Below, piece by piece: positions 40,802 through 49,743 of a stretch of 64,000 nucleotides of DNA. Source of the DNA: Gemmatimonadota bacterium (GTDB lineage Bacteria > Gemmatimonadota > Gemmatimonadetes > Gemmatimonadales > Gemmatimonadaceae); assembly GCA_028287235.1 (NCBI GenBank), contig JAQBQB010000021.1:44913-108912 (forward strand), written 5' to 3'. The stretch's first letter is position 1. Each line of letters opens with the position of its first letter. The translations under genes and the position numbers were made by a program. The notes beneath the pieces are model-generated. The model searched no databases. It was not told where the DNA came from and saw only the letters and a program-made list of their open reading frames with translations.

Positions 40802-41373
40802 CGGACATGCCGAGCGGCTCGCCACTCCCCGAACACTACGTCCGCCCCAACTGGCTCACCGAGACCTGTCTCGCGTTCGTTGATCCGACGTCGCGCGTCG
40901 GAGCGGGCACCAAGGTGTGGCACTTCGCGCGCGTGCTCCAGCACTGCACCATCGGGATGGACGCGTCGATCGGCGGTGGCGTGGAGGTAGGGCGCGGCAC
41001 GACGATCGGCAACCGGAGCCGCATCGGCTCAGGCGTCTTCCTGCCGCCCAACAGCGTGATCGGTCGCTCGGTGTTCATCGGGCCCAACGTGACGTTCACG
41101 GACGACCGAGAGCCGTGCGTGCCCGAGCCCGGCGACGCGCCCTATCACGCGCAGCCGCCGATCGTCGAGGACGGCGCGGCGATCGGCGCCGGTGCGATCA
41201 TCCTGCCTGGCGTCCGCATCGGGGCACATGCGCGCGTTGCGGCCGGCGCGGTCGTGACGGAAGACGTGCCCGCGTTCTGTATGGTCGTCGGGCTGCCCGC
41301 GCGGATCCGCGCGACGAGCGACCACGAGCACGCGTGGATTCCCCTCAAGCACCAGACCCCCGTGGAGGGCTGA
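40798..41373 (+). CDS. Left-handed beta-helix N-acyltransferase (WlbB/hexapeptide type)
   Basis: A protein of 191 residues, GTGA overlap with the glycosyltransferase. Hexapeptide repeats are continuous: IGMDASIGGGVEVGRGTTIGNRSRIGSGVFLPPNSVIGRSVFIGPNVTF, then a loop with the H of PYHAQPPIVEDGAAIGAGAIILPGVRIGAHARVAAGAVVTEDVPAFCMVVGLPARI. This is the WbbJ/WlbB-type acetyltransferase family that acetylates amino sugars. With the preceding glycosyltransferase it forms a two-gene sugar-modification pair inside the virion operon. Confidence 0.8.
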   Translation: MTDMPSGSPLPEHYVRPNWLTETCLAFVDPTSRVGAGTKVWHFARVLQHCTIGMDASIGGGVEVGRGTTIGNRSRIGSGVFLPPNSVIGRSVFIGPNVTFTDDREPCVPEPGDAPYHAQPPIVEDGAAIGAGAIILPGVRIGAHARVAAGAVVTEDVPAFCMVVGLPARIRATSDHEHAWIPLKHQTPVEG

Positions 41374-41378
41374 CGACA

Positions 41379-41639
41379 ATGGCCATCAAAGCAACGCCGC
41401 TCTTCAATCCGGAAGACGAAGCGGCCGCGGTCGTAACGAACGACGCGGCGGACATTCCCGGCATCCCGTCCAACGGCTGTAAGCTCTACATCGGCGTGTC
41501 GGGCGACGTGAAGGTCGACATGGCGACGTCGGGCACTGCCATCGTGTTCAAGGCGGTTCCGGTAGGACCGTTCCGCTATATGGTCAGGCGCGTCTACGCG
41601 ACCCTCACCACGGCCACCAACATCGTCGCCACCTGGTGA
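41379..41639 (+). CDS. Spike-base-like small virion protein
   Basis: A protein of 86 residues: MAIKATPLFNPEDEAAAVVTNDAADIP, KLYIGVSGDVKVDMATSGTAIVFKAVPVGPFRYMVRRVYATLTTATNIVATW. The pattern (C-x-L-Y-I-G.SGDV.V.........F...P.G......V..V..TGT.A..I..L) matches small phage proteins, including the spike base protein of gene transfer agents. A role in a spike or fibre base is inferred. Confidence 0.65.
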   Translation: MAIKATPLFNPEDEAAAVVTNDAADIPGIPSNGCKLYIGVSGDVKVDMATSGTAIVFKAVPVGPFRYMVRRVYATLTTATNIVATW

Positions 41640-41652
41640 GCGGGAGACACTA

Positions 41653-42240
41653 ATGCTCGCTCCCCAGTCCGACGACGAGATTCGCCCCATCGTGGACGAG
41701 CTGCGCCTGCTGGACGCGCGGCTGGACGTGCGGTGGAATCCAACGAAGATCGTGACCCAGCCCGGGCGCTATACGGAGCTGGGCAAGCTCATTCCGCCCA
41801 AGTACGACGGCCGATGGGAGGTGATCCTCTACGACTCGCCCGATCGCGGCCATGCGGGCTTTCACCCGGAGCGCGGCTACACGGTCCTCGGAACGATCAC
41901 GGAATACGACCGGCAGGGCGGTGTGTTGTGTTGGGTGTCTGGGGGTGCCTACGCGCCCATCGACGCGCGACTCCTCGAGGTCATGCGGAGCGCCGACGCG
42001 CAGAACGTCGAGCAGTATCGGAAGGTGCGTGAACGGTTGTGGGCGGCGCACGACCAGACCGACGTCGACGCGGACAAGCTCGACGAGGGCATGGCGCGCG
42101 AAGGGCTCGACCGGAATCACTTCGCGGCCAACTACGCGGGTGGCGTCGGCAATTGGCAGGGGCACGGGGCAGACTTCGCAGCGATGGAGGCGAAGAGCAC
42201 GAAGGCGGCAGTCGGACGCATCATCCCGGCGCGCCGATAG
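41653..42240 (+). CDS. Structural-region protein, unknown
   Basis: A protein of 195 residues. MLAPQSDDEIRPIVDELRLLDARLDVRWNPTKIV is helical and acidic; the middle is beta-rich (RWEVILYDSPDRGHAGFHPERGYTVLGTITEYDRQGGVLCWVSGG) and the end helical. It has the look of phage proteins found before tail genes, but I recognise no named family. Confidence 0.5.
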   Translation: MLAPQSDDEIRPIVDELRLLDARLDVRWNPTKIVTQPGRYTELGKLIPPKYDGRWEVILYDSPDRGHAGFHPERGYTVLGTITEYDRQGGVLCWVSGGAYAPIDARLLEVMRSADAQNVEQYRKVRERLWAAHDQTDVDADKLDEGMAREGLDRNHFAANYAGGVGNWQGHGADFAAMEAKSTKAAVGRIIPARR

Positions 42241-42290
42241 TCGAACACAGAAACGCAGTCGCAGGGAACAATTCAAAGAACTGGCAACTG

Positions 42291-42328
42291 CCCCGCGCTC
42301 CGATTGGAGTGACGGGGTTTTCCGTTTT
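42291..42328 (+). terminator. Terminator-RBS module
   Basis: CCCCG...CTCC pairs with GGAG...CGGGG, followed by TTTTCCGTTTTC and the ribosome binding site GAGAGGAG before ATG 42344. Same layout as the modules at 32,710 and 36,895. Confidence 0.7.
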
Positions 42329-42343
42329 CACGAGAGGAGCACC

Positions 42344-42703
42344 ATGGGCAAGAGCAACCCCGGTCCCAACGACTTCCACTTCGCGCCCACCGGCGAGAAC
42401 GGCACGCTGACCCTGATGCCGGGCTTGGGCGCCGACGAGCCGGACGATCTGACGAAGGAGCAGATGCAGGCCGACGCGCAGGCGAATCGGGATCGGGAAG
42501 CCGCGCTCGACCGCGCCGCCGAAGCGATTCGCGACGAAGCCGCGTCGCTCGAGCGGAAGCAGGAGGAGATGGATCGCCGCGAGGACGAGCTCAAGCGTCG
42601 CGAGGCGCGGATCCGCGAGCTCGAAGCGGCGGCGAACGCGAACACGGCCAGCAATGAGCCGTCGGCCAAGCGTCGCGCGAGTGCCACCGAACGACCGGAG
42701 TAG
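42344..42703 (+). CDS. Coiled-coil virion-region protein
   Basis: A protein of 119 residues. Residues about 38-92 form one charged coiled coil (MQADAQANRDREAALDRAAEAIRDEAASLERKQEEMDRREDELKRREARIRELEAA). The front is short and polar (NPGPNDFHFAPTGENGTLTLMPGLG). A structural or assembly role is likely from position. GAGAGGAG gives a strong ribosome binding site. Confidence 0.55.
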   Translation: MGKSNPGPNDFHFAPTGENGTLTLMPGLGADEPDDLTKEQMQADAQANRDREAALDRAAEAIRDEAASLERKQEEMDRREDELKRREARIRELEAAANANTASNEPSAKRRASATERPE

Positions 42704-42707
42704 CGGT

Positions 42708-43508
42708 GTGCGACATGCTGCCCTCAAGCGCGCGGTCAGAGCCAGCGTCTTCGCGGCGGCCGTGACGATGCTGCCGCCGATGGTGCGCCCGACCATTCCG
42801 CCCGGCGTCGTTCCTGGCGAGCGGCAGATTACCTACCAATCGCTTCTCGGCAAACCGTCGCCGGGTGCGAACCCGATCGCGCTGTCCGACATCCCGGGAC
42901 AGACGACGACGACCAAGAAGTTCCTGCGGTCGACCGGCACCGGATCCGTGGCCGGCACGCCGACGTGGGACACGCTCGTCGCCGCGGACGTCACCGGCGA
43001 TGTCGCCGCGACGCGAAAGTTCCTCCGGTCGCTGGGCAGCGGGGCGTCGCCCGGGACGACGGTGTGGGATACGCTCACGGCGGCAGATATCGGAGCCGGG
43101 TCATTTCCATCCGGATCGTTCACCTTCCCCGGCGCGGTCACCATCACGGGCACCTCGACGCTCGGAAACGTGACCGCGAGCGTCGCGATCCGCGCAACGA
43201 ATCCGAGTGACGTGAGCGTGCCCAATGCAACACCGACGACGATCTTCAGCGCGCCATCGTTTTTCGCGGTGACTAATTCAATTGGCGACGCCGGCTGCTT
43301 CGCGTTCGAGTCGATCGACGGGGCATCGATTGGCGGATTGGGCGTGCTGAAACGCTGCGTGGGTATCTCCGTCGTCGCGTTGCTCGCGAGCAACGGGTCG
43401 GGCGTCGCGCTGTCCATGTCAGGCACGGACGTGCAGCTCACGCACACCTCAGGGGCGACGCGGACGTTCCGAGTTCGCCTCGCCCCCGCAATCACCGCCT
43501 TCGTCTAG
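42708..43508 (+). CDS. Tail-fibre-like repeat protein
   Basis: A protein of 266 residues from GTG 42708, four bases after the previous stop. It contains a repeated unit: TTTKKFLRSTGTGSVAGTPTWDTLVAADVTGD, then AATRKFLRSLGSGASPGTTVWDTLTAADIGAG. This K-F-L-R-S-x-G-x-G....W-x-T-L-x-A-A-D repeat is widespread in phage tail fibres and side-tail proteins. The C-terminal half is beta-rich with Gly/Ser loops. It probably contributes to the adsorption apparatus together with the tailspike. Confidence 0.65.
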   Translation: MRHAALKRAVRASVFAAAVTMLPPMVRPTIPPGVVPGERQITYQSLLGKPSPGANPIALSDIPGQTTTTKKFLRSTGTGSVAGTPTWDTLVAADVTGDVAATRKFLRSLGSGASPGTTVWDTLTAADIGAGSFPSGSFTFPGAVTITGTSTLGNVTASVAIRATNPSDVSVPNATPTTIFSAPSFFAVTNSIGDAGCFAFESIDGASIGGLGVLKRCVGISVVALLASNGSGVALSMSGTDVQLTHTSGATRTFRVRLAPAITAFV

Positions 43509-43516
43509 CGAGCATC

Positions 43517-43759
43517 ATGTCATTGCGCATGACCCTCCATCTCACCGCTGCCGACCGGGAACTGCTCGACGGCATTGCCACGCGCCGCGCGCACGCGGCC
43601 GAACAGCTCGCCCAGGCAGACCGCGACCTCGTCGTCGCCGGGACCGGCATGGCGACGTCCCGCGGGCTTCGGGGAGTGGACGTCGTCGAGCTCACCGCCG
43701 AGGGACTCGTCGTCGAGTTGCCTGCGGACGTTGTCAGCGAGGTCGCCCGTGGCCAGTAG
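43517..43759 (+). CDS. Small structural-region protein
   Basis: A protein of 80 residues: MSLRMTLHLTAADRELLDGIATRRAHAAEQLAQADRDLVVAGTG..., helical with a short beta end (VDVVELTAEGLVVELPADV). Unknown. The stop region overlaps the GTG start of the next gene. Confidence 0.45.
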   Translation: MSLRMTLHLTAADRELLDGIATRRAHAAEQLAQADRDLVVAGTGMATSRGLRGVDVVELTAEGLVVELPADVVSEVARGQ

Positions 43760-44564
43760 CCTCACCGCAAACCTTGTCCTGGATCTCGCCCGAGGTCGGT
43801 CGCCGCATTTGCAGACTGTAACGGTGCCGGACGGCGTGTTGCTCCAAATGGTCCAGACGCGCCAACGCACGCTCCTGCTGCAATTCGGCGGTGCGGTCGA
43901 CGGCCTGGTGAGCACGTCGGTGTCGATCGCCGCGGTCATCAACGGCACGCTCGTGGGGGTGTCGAACAGGACGCCCGTCTTTGGCACCACGTACCAAGAC
44001 GGCTACGCCACGCATCAAACGCCGAGTGGCACGCCCTACTGGCTGTTCACCGAACTGCCGATCGCGGGCGACCCGTTCGGACAACACGGTGGCGTTCCCG
44101 GATTCCCGTTGCCCAACGATTTTCTCAAGCTTGTGAAGGCTACCTGCGTCGATACGCAAAACGTCGTTCGCCCGCTCGATGTGATTGCCGAGGTGTCGCG
44201 TCTCGAGCGCACGCGCCTCGGTGTCGCCACCGCCTTCGTGTCGGGCAATCGGCTGGTGCCGGTACGCCCACTCGCGACCGGAAACGCGACCGACGCATGG
44301 ACGGCCGTCGTCGCGGTGCAGTTGAGCTATGTCGCACTTCCGACGCTCGCATCGCTCACGGATCCGCTCGTGCTGCCGGCGCCATTGACGGAAGCGCTCA
44401 TCGCTGGTCTGGCGGAGCAGCTCGCGGCGTTCGTGCCGCGGCTGGCCGGCGCTGAGCAACAACGCGTGTCGCAAGCCGCACGTGCCGCCGAACAAGGATT
44501 GTCCGATCTCAGCGTCGACGTCGTCGGTGCTGCCTCTTCCCCGCGCGTTCAGTATCGAGGATAA
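43749..44564 (+). CDS. Virion-associated protein, unknown
   Basis: A protein of 271 residues from GTG 43749. It is beta-rich with many hydrophobic strands (TVPDGVLLQMVQTRQRTLLLQFGGAVDGLVSTSVSIAAVINGTLVGV, then VVAVQLSYVALPTL), a Pro/Leu-rich segment and an Ala/Gln helix near the end. It lies directly upstream of the tailspike. No family recognised. Confidence 0.5.
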   Translation: MASSLTANLVLDLARGRSPHLQTVTVPDGVLLQMVQTRQRTLLLQFGGAVDGLVSTSVSIAAVINGTLVGVSNRTPVFGTTYQDGYATHQTPSGTPYWLFTELPIAGDPFGQHGGVPGFPLPNDFLKLVKATCVDTQNVVRPLDVIAEVSRLERTRLGVATAFVSGNRLVPVRPLATGNATDAWTAVVAVQLSYVALPTLASLTDPLVLPAPLTEALIAGLAEQLAAFVPRLAGAEQQRVSQAARAAEQGLSDLSVDVVGAASSPRVQYRG

Positions 44565-44571
44565 GCCAGCT

Positions 44572-46272
44572 ATGGCTCCCGTTTTTGGACAGAAGACGTA
44601 TGGCGTGTGGACGCAAGCGAGCGAAGGTGCGGCGGATTTTGAAACGCGCATGCTGGCCAAGCAGGACACGCTTGGCCTCCTCGTATCGTCCGCGGATAAC
44701 GGCGGGGTGAACAGCGCGAGCGCACAACTGGTCGCCGATAGCGCCACGGCCGTGGCGCAAGGTGTCGGGCTCACCCTCAAGCCGGGCACGTACCACCTGA
44801 CCACCAGCGTGACGTTCGCGTGCGGCGTCGTGATTCCCGCGGGCGTGATCTTCCTGCGAGATGCTGGTGTCACGCTGACCTTCAATGGCTGGGTGTTCGC
44901 CTCGCGATCCAACCACTTCACCGGGACCGGCAATGTCACCTTCGGGCCGGGCGCGATCGCCATCGCCTATGCGGAGTGGTACGGATTCGGGGCGACTGCG
45001 ACCGATACCGCGAACGGTGGGGCGATCGACGCCGCGATTCTCTCGAACGCGCCGGAGGTCCTGCTGCCGAGCGGCAGTTACTCCTATTCGGGCAACGGGA
45101 TCTCGATCGATCGCGCCATCCGGTTCGGCGGCACGGGCTCGTGTGGCGGGGACGGCAACGCGACCGGCAATCCCGGCGCAGCGACGACGAAGCTCACCTA
45201 CACCGGGACCGGTGTCGGTCTGACGTTGGTCGGAAGCGGGACGGAGGGGAAGGAAAACCTCCATGTGCACGATCTCTCGCTATGGGGAACGGCGAGTGCC
45301 GCGGGCGGTGTGCAGCTGGGATCGAGCGTACTGGTGACGAAAGGCTCATGCAAGAACCTGCATATCCGCGGGTTCACTAAGGTGGGTGCGTGGGGCTATC
45401 GCTACGCGAAGGTGCTGTCGTGGGTGAGCCAGAACGTCTACTGCCAGGCGAACTACGACGGATTCGCCAACCTCTCAGGCGACGTGGCGACGACCATCTA
45501 CGAGGCCAATTGCATGTCGCGGTCAAACGTGCGGTTCGGCCGGTACATCGCTGGATTCTTCGAGACCGGGCAATTCGATCGACCGCTGGCCGAGGGCAAC
45601 GGCGATGCCGCGTGGTGCTTCGAAGGGAACGGCATTCACGATGTCGACATCGACAACAACCACAGCGAGGCGAACAACGGCACCAGCGGCACCGCGCCGC
45701 TCCAGATCGGCCTGAACGCCAATAGTGGTGGGACCGGCGTGAGTAGCACGATTCGTTTTTGGGGTGGCGGATTCTATGACGCGGTTGCTGGCCGGACGGT
45801 CGACTCCGACTACGCGAGCGCCGTCGCATTTCATGATGTGAGCTGGACATCGACGGTCGCAGGCGCGTGGCGGGCAACGGCACACACGAAAGACTGCTCG
45901 TACAACCATCAATCCGCCACGATCTACGAGGGCATGGTAGCGGGCAACACGCCAGACGGTGTCGCCGTGCTCGCCCAAGGCTCCCACGGGTTCGAGCGGT
46001 TCACGTTGGCGGGCGCCGGTGCCACCAAGAGTGTCGGGTTTGCGGGCACCGTGCTGCTCACCGACCTCACCAACGACCGCGTCGCGCTCGTTCGTTTCGC
46101 CGTCAATCGCCATGTCGCGCAGATCCTCAACGACGTGGACGCGTTCTGTCATGTCGGTAGCGGCAACGCCGGCACGGTCAACCTCGACTACTCCAGCGGG
46201 TTCTTCATTCAGAACAGCACCGCCGGGAGCATTGATTTCATGGCGGAAGTGATCAGTAACCGGCACCTGTAG
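44572..46272 (+). CDS. Tailspike with pectate-lyase-like right-handed beta-helix
   Basis: A protein of 566 residues from ATG 44572 (the frame is open further back, but that part overlaps the previous gene). It starts with a short head-binding stretch (MAPVFGQKTYGVWTQASEG), then ASAQLVADSATAVAQGVGLTLKPGTYHLTTSVTFACGVVIPAGVIF, the typical opening of the pectate-lyase-3 type beta-helix, followed by many short strand-turn repeats rich in Gly, Asn and Ser (NLHVHDLSLWGTASAAGGVQLGSSV). The family includes depolymerases that cut capsule or O-antigen. No catalytic pair is obvious, so substrate and activity are open. It is likely the main receptor-binding protein. Confidence 0.8.
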   Translation: MAPVFGQKTYGVWTQASEGAADFETRMLAKQDTLGLLVSSADNGGVNSASAQLVADSATAVAQGVGLTLKPGTYHLTTSVTFACGVVIPAGVIFLRDAGVTLTFNGWVFASRSNHFTGTGNVTFGPGAIAIAYAEWYGFGATATDTANGGAIDAAILSNAPEVLLPSGSYSYSGNGISIDRAIRFGGTGSCGGDGNATGNPGAATTKLTYTGTGVGLTLVGSGTEGKENLHVHDLSLWGTASAAGGVQLGSSVLVTKGSCKNLHIRGFTKVGAWGYRYAKVLSWVSQNVYCQANYDGFANLSGDVATTIYEANCMSRSNVRFGRYIAGFFETGQFDRPLAEGNGDAAWCFEGNGIHDVDIDNNHSEANNGTSGTAPLQIGLNANSGGTGVSSTIRFWGGGFYDAVAGRTVDSDYASAVAFHDVSWTSTVAGAWRATAHTKDCSYNHQSATIYEGMVAGNTPDGVAVLAQGSHGFERFTLAGAGATKSVGFAGTVLLTDLTNDRVALVRFAVNRHVAQILNDVDAFCHVGSGNAGTVNLDYSSGFFIQNSTAGSIDFMAEVISNRHL

Positions 46273-46346
46273 CACGTCGAAGCGCTGTCTCGTTCCACCG
46301 CACGCTAGGCACGACGCAGGACCACAATTCCGCGCACCACGCATCC

Positions 46347-46382
46347 GCCTCGCGCCCATCCGGGTTGCGGGGCTTTTCGTTC
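46347..46382 (+). terminator. Terminator-RBS module before the adaptor gene
   Basis: GCCTCGC-GCCC pairs with GGGT...GCGGGGC and runs into CTTTTCGTTCT; CCGGAGATG then gives the ribosome binding site for ATG 46397. Confidence 0.7.
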
Positions 46383-46396
46383 TCCGGAGATGACGC

Positions 46397-47047
46397 ATGG
46401 CGACGACCCTCCAGCAGATCATTGAGTCGGGCATCGCGCGCTCGACGGCGAATGACCCGGGCAAACTCACGGTCGACGGCGAATTGATCCCGCTCGTGAA
46501 TCGGAAGTACCAGTCGATCTTCGCGCGCATGTCGCTGCAGGGCGGCGACAATCTCCTCGCCAAGACGACGCTCACGTTTGCGTCCTCGCCACCGTTCGTG
46601 ACGCTACCGACCGACATCGTCGACATCATCCGCTTTGAGCTGGCGGGTGGCGGACGAACGTATCTCGTGCCCGTGCGCGACAAGGATCGCACGTGGGTCT
46701 TGGCGCCGGCGGTCTACCGCCAGGGCAACACCATCGTGTCGCTCGCGCGCGCCGGCGATCCGGCCGCCGGGGATGTGTGGACGCTCTTCTACAAAGACGC
46801 GCCGGCCACGCTGTCGGCGTTGGCCAGCACGCTCGATACGCGCTACCCGGTGCGGTACGAAAACGCGCTCGTCGTCGAGGTCGCGCTGTACATGGCGGTG
46901 AAGGACGAAAACCGCTCGCCGGAGCGCATCGTGGCATTGCAGCGGGAGCTCGACACCGAGAACAAGATGATCGACCTCTTGATCGGCGGGTCCGACTCGG
47001 CGGAGAGCACGCCGCATCCGACCGCGGGCTCGGCGGCGAATACCTGA
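46397..47047 (+). CDS. Head-tail adaptor protein
   Basis: A protein of 216 residues. It starts MATTLQQIIESGIARSTANDPGKLTVDGELIPLVNRKYQSIFARMSLQGG and contains FVTLPTDIVDIIRFELAGGGRTYLVPVRDKDRT and ALVVEVALYMAVKDENRSPERIVALQREL. This helical layout with an N-terminal helix pair and C-terminal helical end is that of podovirus adaptor or neck proteins placed between portal and tail. It overlaps the large tail protein gene by one base. Confidence 0.6.
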   Translation: MATTLQQIIESGIARSTANDPGKLTVDGELIPLVNRKYQSIFARMSLQGGDNLLAKTTLTFASSPPFVTLPTDIVDIIRFELAGGGRTYLVPVRDKDRTWVLAPAVYRQGNTIVSLARAGDPAAGDVWTLFYKDAPATLSALASTLDTRYPVRYENALVVEVALYMAVKDENRSPERIVALQRELDTENKMIDLLIGGSDSAESTPHPTAGSAANT

Positions 47048-48972
47048 TGGCGGACATCTTGAGCGTTCCCTCCTTCGGCGGGGGCGTTGTGCTCGAGGGC
47101 TCCGCTGACGCGCAGCGCACCGACGAGGTGCAGGCGGCCGACAGTTACGACATCGGCCCGCGGGGGCAACTCGTGGCGGCGTCGGATAAGTCGAACTTCT
47201 TCAACGTGCAGGACGGGGCCACACACCCGCTCACGCAACTCTACGGCATGGATGCCGCGCAGGTCCCTCAAGGGTCGTTCCTCATCGCCATCGGGGATTT
47301 CAGCGGCAACACGTATATCAGTACGATCAACATCGACGGGTCATCGCCCGGCGGAACGAGTACTGGCGCTGTGCTGGTCGGCGGGATCTCGGCGACCTTC
47401 GCCGAGTTCCCCTTCACCGGCGTTGTGGACGGGAAACAGAAGCGCGTCGTCTTGATTTGCTTGGGCGCGCGAAGCGGGCAGAACCCGCGCCAGGCGGCCG
47501 GGCTCTATGCCCTCGTGTACGATCAGGCCGGCCCAAGCTACGCGCTCCAGTCCATCGTGCACTATGACGCATTGGGGACCGGCACGAACGGCGAGTTCCC
47601 GGGAGGCACCCGCGCGGCGCAACTCTATCCGCGCGGCGTGATCGCGTACAATAATTTCGCGTTTCTCTGGGGCTTCGACAATCACGACGCCACGAATGGC
47701 GACGGCCCCAACCGGTTGATGTTCTCGAACCTCGGGAATCCGCTCAAGTACGGCCTCGACCCCGCTCCATTGCCAGCCGTCGAAGCGGATCGCGCGTTCA
47801 CGGACTCGGACGCCTTCACGATCGGCGGCGCGGGCGAAGTCATTCGCGCGGGTTGCGTGTGGGACGGCAAGTTGTGGCTCGGGACGAACCAAGGACTCCA
47901 CTACGTGGCCGGTTTCGGGCGTGAGAGTTTCCTCACGAACGGCGCGCTCCCGACCGCCGGCTCCAAGAACGTCATCGGACCCCACTGTTTGATCGAAGGG
48001 CCGGACCGTCTGCTGCATGGGGTGTCGGACGAGGGCCACTGGATTTTCAACGGGGGCACGACAGATCCCGTGTTCCTGAAGCTCCACAACTTTGCGGGGA
48101 AGTCGCCCGGCTACTTCGATCAGGTGTGGTCCGACCCCTCGCAAGCGGCCGGGTTCCCGGGCAAGACGAATCAGGATCTCGTGTGGATGCTCTCGGTGCC
48201 AGAGCTCATGCAGGTGTGGATCGTCATCCCCTTCTGTTCGATCGCGAACGGCTACGGGCAGGGCACGGACACGATCATCATCAAGTATCACTGTCTCACC
48301 GGTGGGTACACGCGGCAATTGTTCCCGAACATGACCATGGCGCACGGGGTCCTGTACCGCCGCGACCAGACCGGGCCGGTGCAGACGTTTGTGTGCGGCA
48401 CGAATCTCTCCACGAACCTGATTCGCTACGGTTACCGGGCGTCGGGCGCGGCGAGTCCGGTCATGTGCTCAGTGCTCCCCGACGCCACGCTCGGCGAGTA
48501 CGCGCCGCACGGGCCCGATGGCGTCGGTGTGAGCCGGAAGCTCTATCTCACGCTCTCGTGGGAATCGTCGTCGCTCCCGCTCGTGTTCACCGTGACGCCG
48601 ACGGTGGATCAAAAGCCCGCGGGGCCGGCGATCGTGCTCACCATCGGCGCCGTTGCGCCCGTAGGTCCGTTGGACGGCGATACATGGGTCGACACCTCGG
48701 GCACCGACACGAACTTGGGCAACGGCACGGCGGGATCGTTCACGCCGGCGAGCCCTGCCGATTTCATCGTCAAGCGCTGGGCAGCGGGTCGCGCGAAGTG
48801 GGATTACATGCCCGTGGGCGGCGAGCAGGGAACGCGCATGTCGGTGCCGATCGCCTACACGCCGCACCGCGGGTCGCGCGTCAAGTATCGCGTGCAGTGT
48901 ACGTCGGCTGCCGGGCGATTTCAGATCGAAGGCGTCGGGCTCGAGCCGACCACTATCCGGAGCGATCGATGA
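47047..48972 (+). CDS. Large tail protein (stabilization/hub type)
   Basis: A protein of 641 residues. The front SVPSFGGGVVLEGSADAQRTDEVQAADSYDIGPRGQLVAASDKSN and the many blade-like repeats with W-G-F, L-W-G and W-I-F strands (LWLGTNQGLHYVAGFGRESFLTNG, HGVSDEGHWIFNGGT) suggest a beta-propeller tail component, as in the P22 gp10 or T7 gp12 group of short-tailed phages. The C-terminal 150 residues are a separate Ig-like or jellyroll region. Role assigned by position after the adaptor and by fold style. Confidence 0.6.
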   Translation: MADILSVPSFGGGVVLEGSADAQRTDEVQAADSYDIGPRGQLVAASDKSNFFNVQDGATHPLTQLYGMDAAQVPQGSFLIAIGDFSGNTYISTINIDGSSPGGTSTGAVLVGGISATFAEFPFTGVVDGKQKRVVLICLGARSGQNPRQAAGLYALVYDQAGPSYALQSIVHYDALGTGTNGEFPGGTRAAQLYPRGVIAYNNFAFLWGFDNHDATNGDGPNRLMFSNLGNPLKYGLDPAPLPAVEADRAFTDSDAFTIGGAGEVIRAGCVWDGKLWLGTNQGLHYVAGFGRESFLTNGALPTAGSKNVIGPHCLIEGPDRLLHGVSDEGHWIFNGGTTDPVFLKLHNFAGKSPGYFDQVWSDPSQAAGFPGKTNQDLVWMLSVPELMQVWIVIPFCSIANGYGQGTDTIIIKYHCLTGGYTRQLFPNMTMAHGVLYRRDQTGPVQTFVCGTNLSTNLIRYGYRASGAASPVMCSVLPDATLGEYAPHGPDGVGVSRKLYLTLSWESSSLPLVFTVTPTVDQKPAGPAIVLTIGAVAPVGPLDGDTWVDTSGTDTNLGNGTAGSFTPASPADFIVKRWAAGRAKWDYMPVGGEQGTRMSVPIAYTPHRGSRVKYRVQCTSAAGRFQIEGVGLEPTTIRSDR

Positions 48973-49742
48973 GACACGCGTCACCCATGACCGAGCACTT
49001 CGCGCGCCCGACCTCGTCACGCGGCTTCCTGCCGCTCATCATGGCCGCGCTCGGCGTCGGCCGCGCGATCACCGGAGCGATCCAAGGAAATCAGCAAAAA
49101 CAGCGGACCAAGGGCTACATCAACTCGCAGTACGGTCTCGCGTCCGAACGGCTCAACACGAACCAAAGGAACGCGGGGGAAAGCGAGCGAGAGTCGCTCA
49201 ACGCCCGCGGGTTGCTCGGCGGCGGCGTGGGGCCGGTCCACGCCGCGCTCGCGAGCGGGGCGATGCCGGGAGCGACCGACCTCGCGGGCGGCGCCCTCGC
49301 CCAGCAGGCACGCCAGTTTCAGCTCGAGCGCAGCGATCTCGATACGCAGCACGACTATGCGCTCAAAGAGAACAACGCCAACTATATCAATACGCTCATC
49401 GGCTCCGCCGCGAGCGGCATCGGCTCGGCAGCCAGCTTGTACGGAGACGTCAAGGGACTGCAGGACGCGAACGCGGCCGGCGATGCCGCATCGGTTGATC
49501 GCATCGGGTCACAGCCCATCCCTGGGGTGCAAGTCACGCCTTCCAGTTCTGGTTCCGTCATCCGCACCGCGATGAACGCGCCCCGAGCCCAGCCCGACCC
49601 CCTCGCGACAAACTCATGGGGCGGAATTCACCCGACCGATCCACTGAACCACCCATCGTCGAACTGGTACACCGGAAAAAAGACGACAACGGCGCTCGGA
49701 CAGCCGAACGCGATGTTCAACACGAGCAGCGAGGTTGGATAA
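48969..49742 (+). CDS. Internal virion/ejection-type protein 1
   Basis: A protein of 257 residues. It has a hydrophobic segment near the start (GFLPLIMAALGVGRAITGAIQG), then SERLNTNQRNAGESERESLNARGLLGGGVGPVHAALASG and a long Ala/Gly helix (YINTLIGSAASGIGSAASLYGDVKGL). These small Ala/Gly-rich proteins, followed by two larger ones, form the internal or ejection-protein set of podoviruses that build a channel through the cell envelope. ATGA overlap with the tail gene. Confidence 0.6.
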   Translation: MRHASPMTEHFARPTSSRGFLPLIMAALGVGRAITGAIQGNQQKQRTKGYINSQYGLASERLNTNQRNAGESERESLNARGLLGGGVGPVHAALASGAMPGATDLAGGALAQQARQFQLERSDLDTQHDYALKENNANYINTLIGSAASGIGSAASLYGDVKGLQDANAAGDAASVDRIGSQPIPGVQVTPSSSGSVIRTAMNAPRAQPDPLATNSWGGIHPTDPLNHPSSNWYTGKKTTTALGQPNAMFNTSSEVG

Positions 49743-49743
49743 C

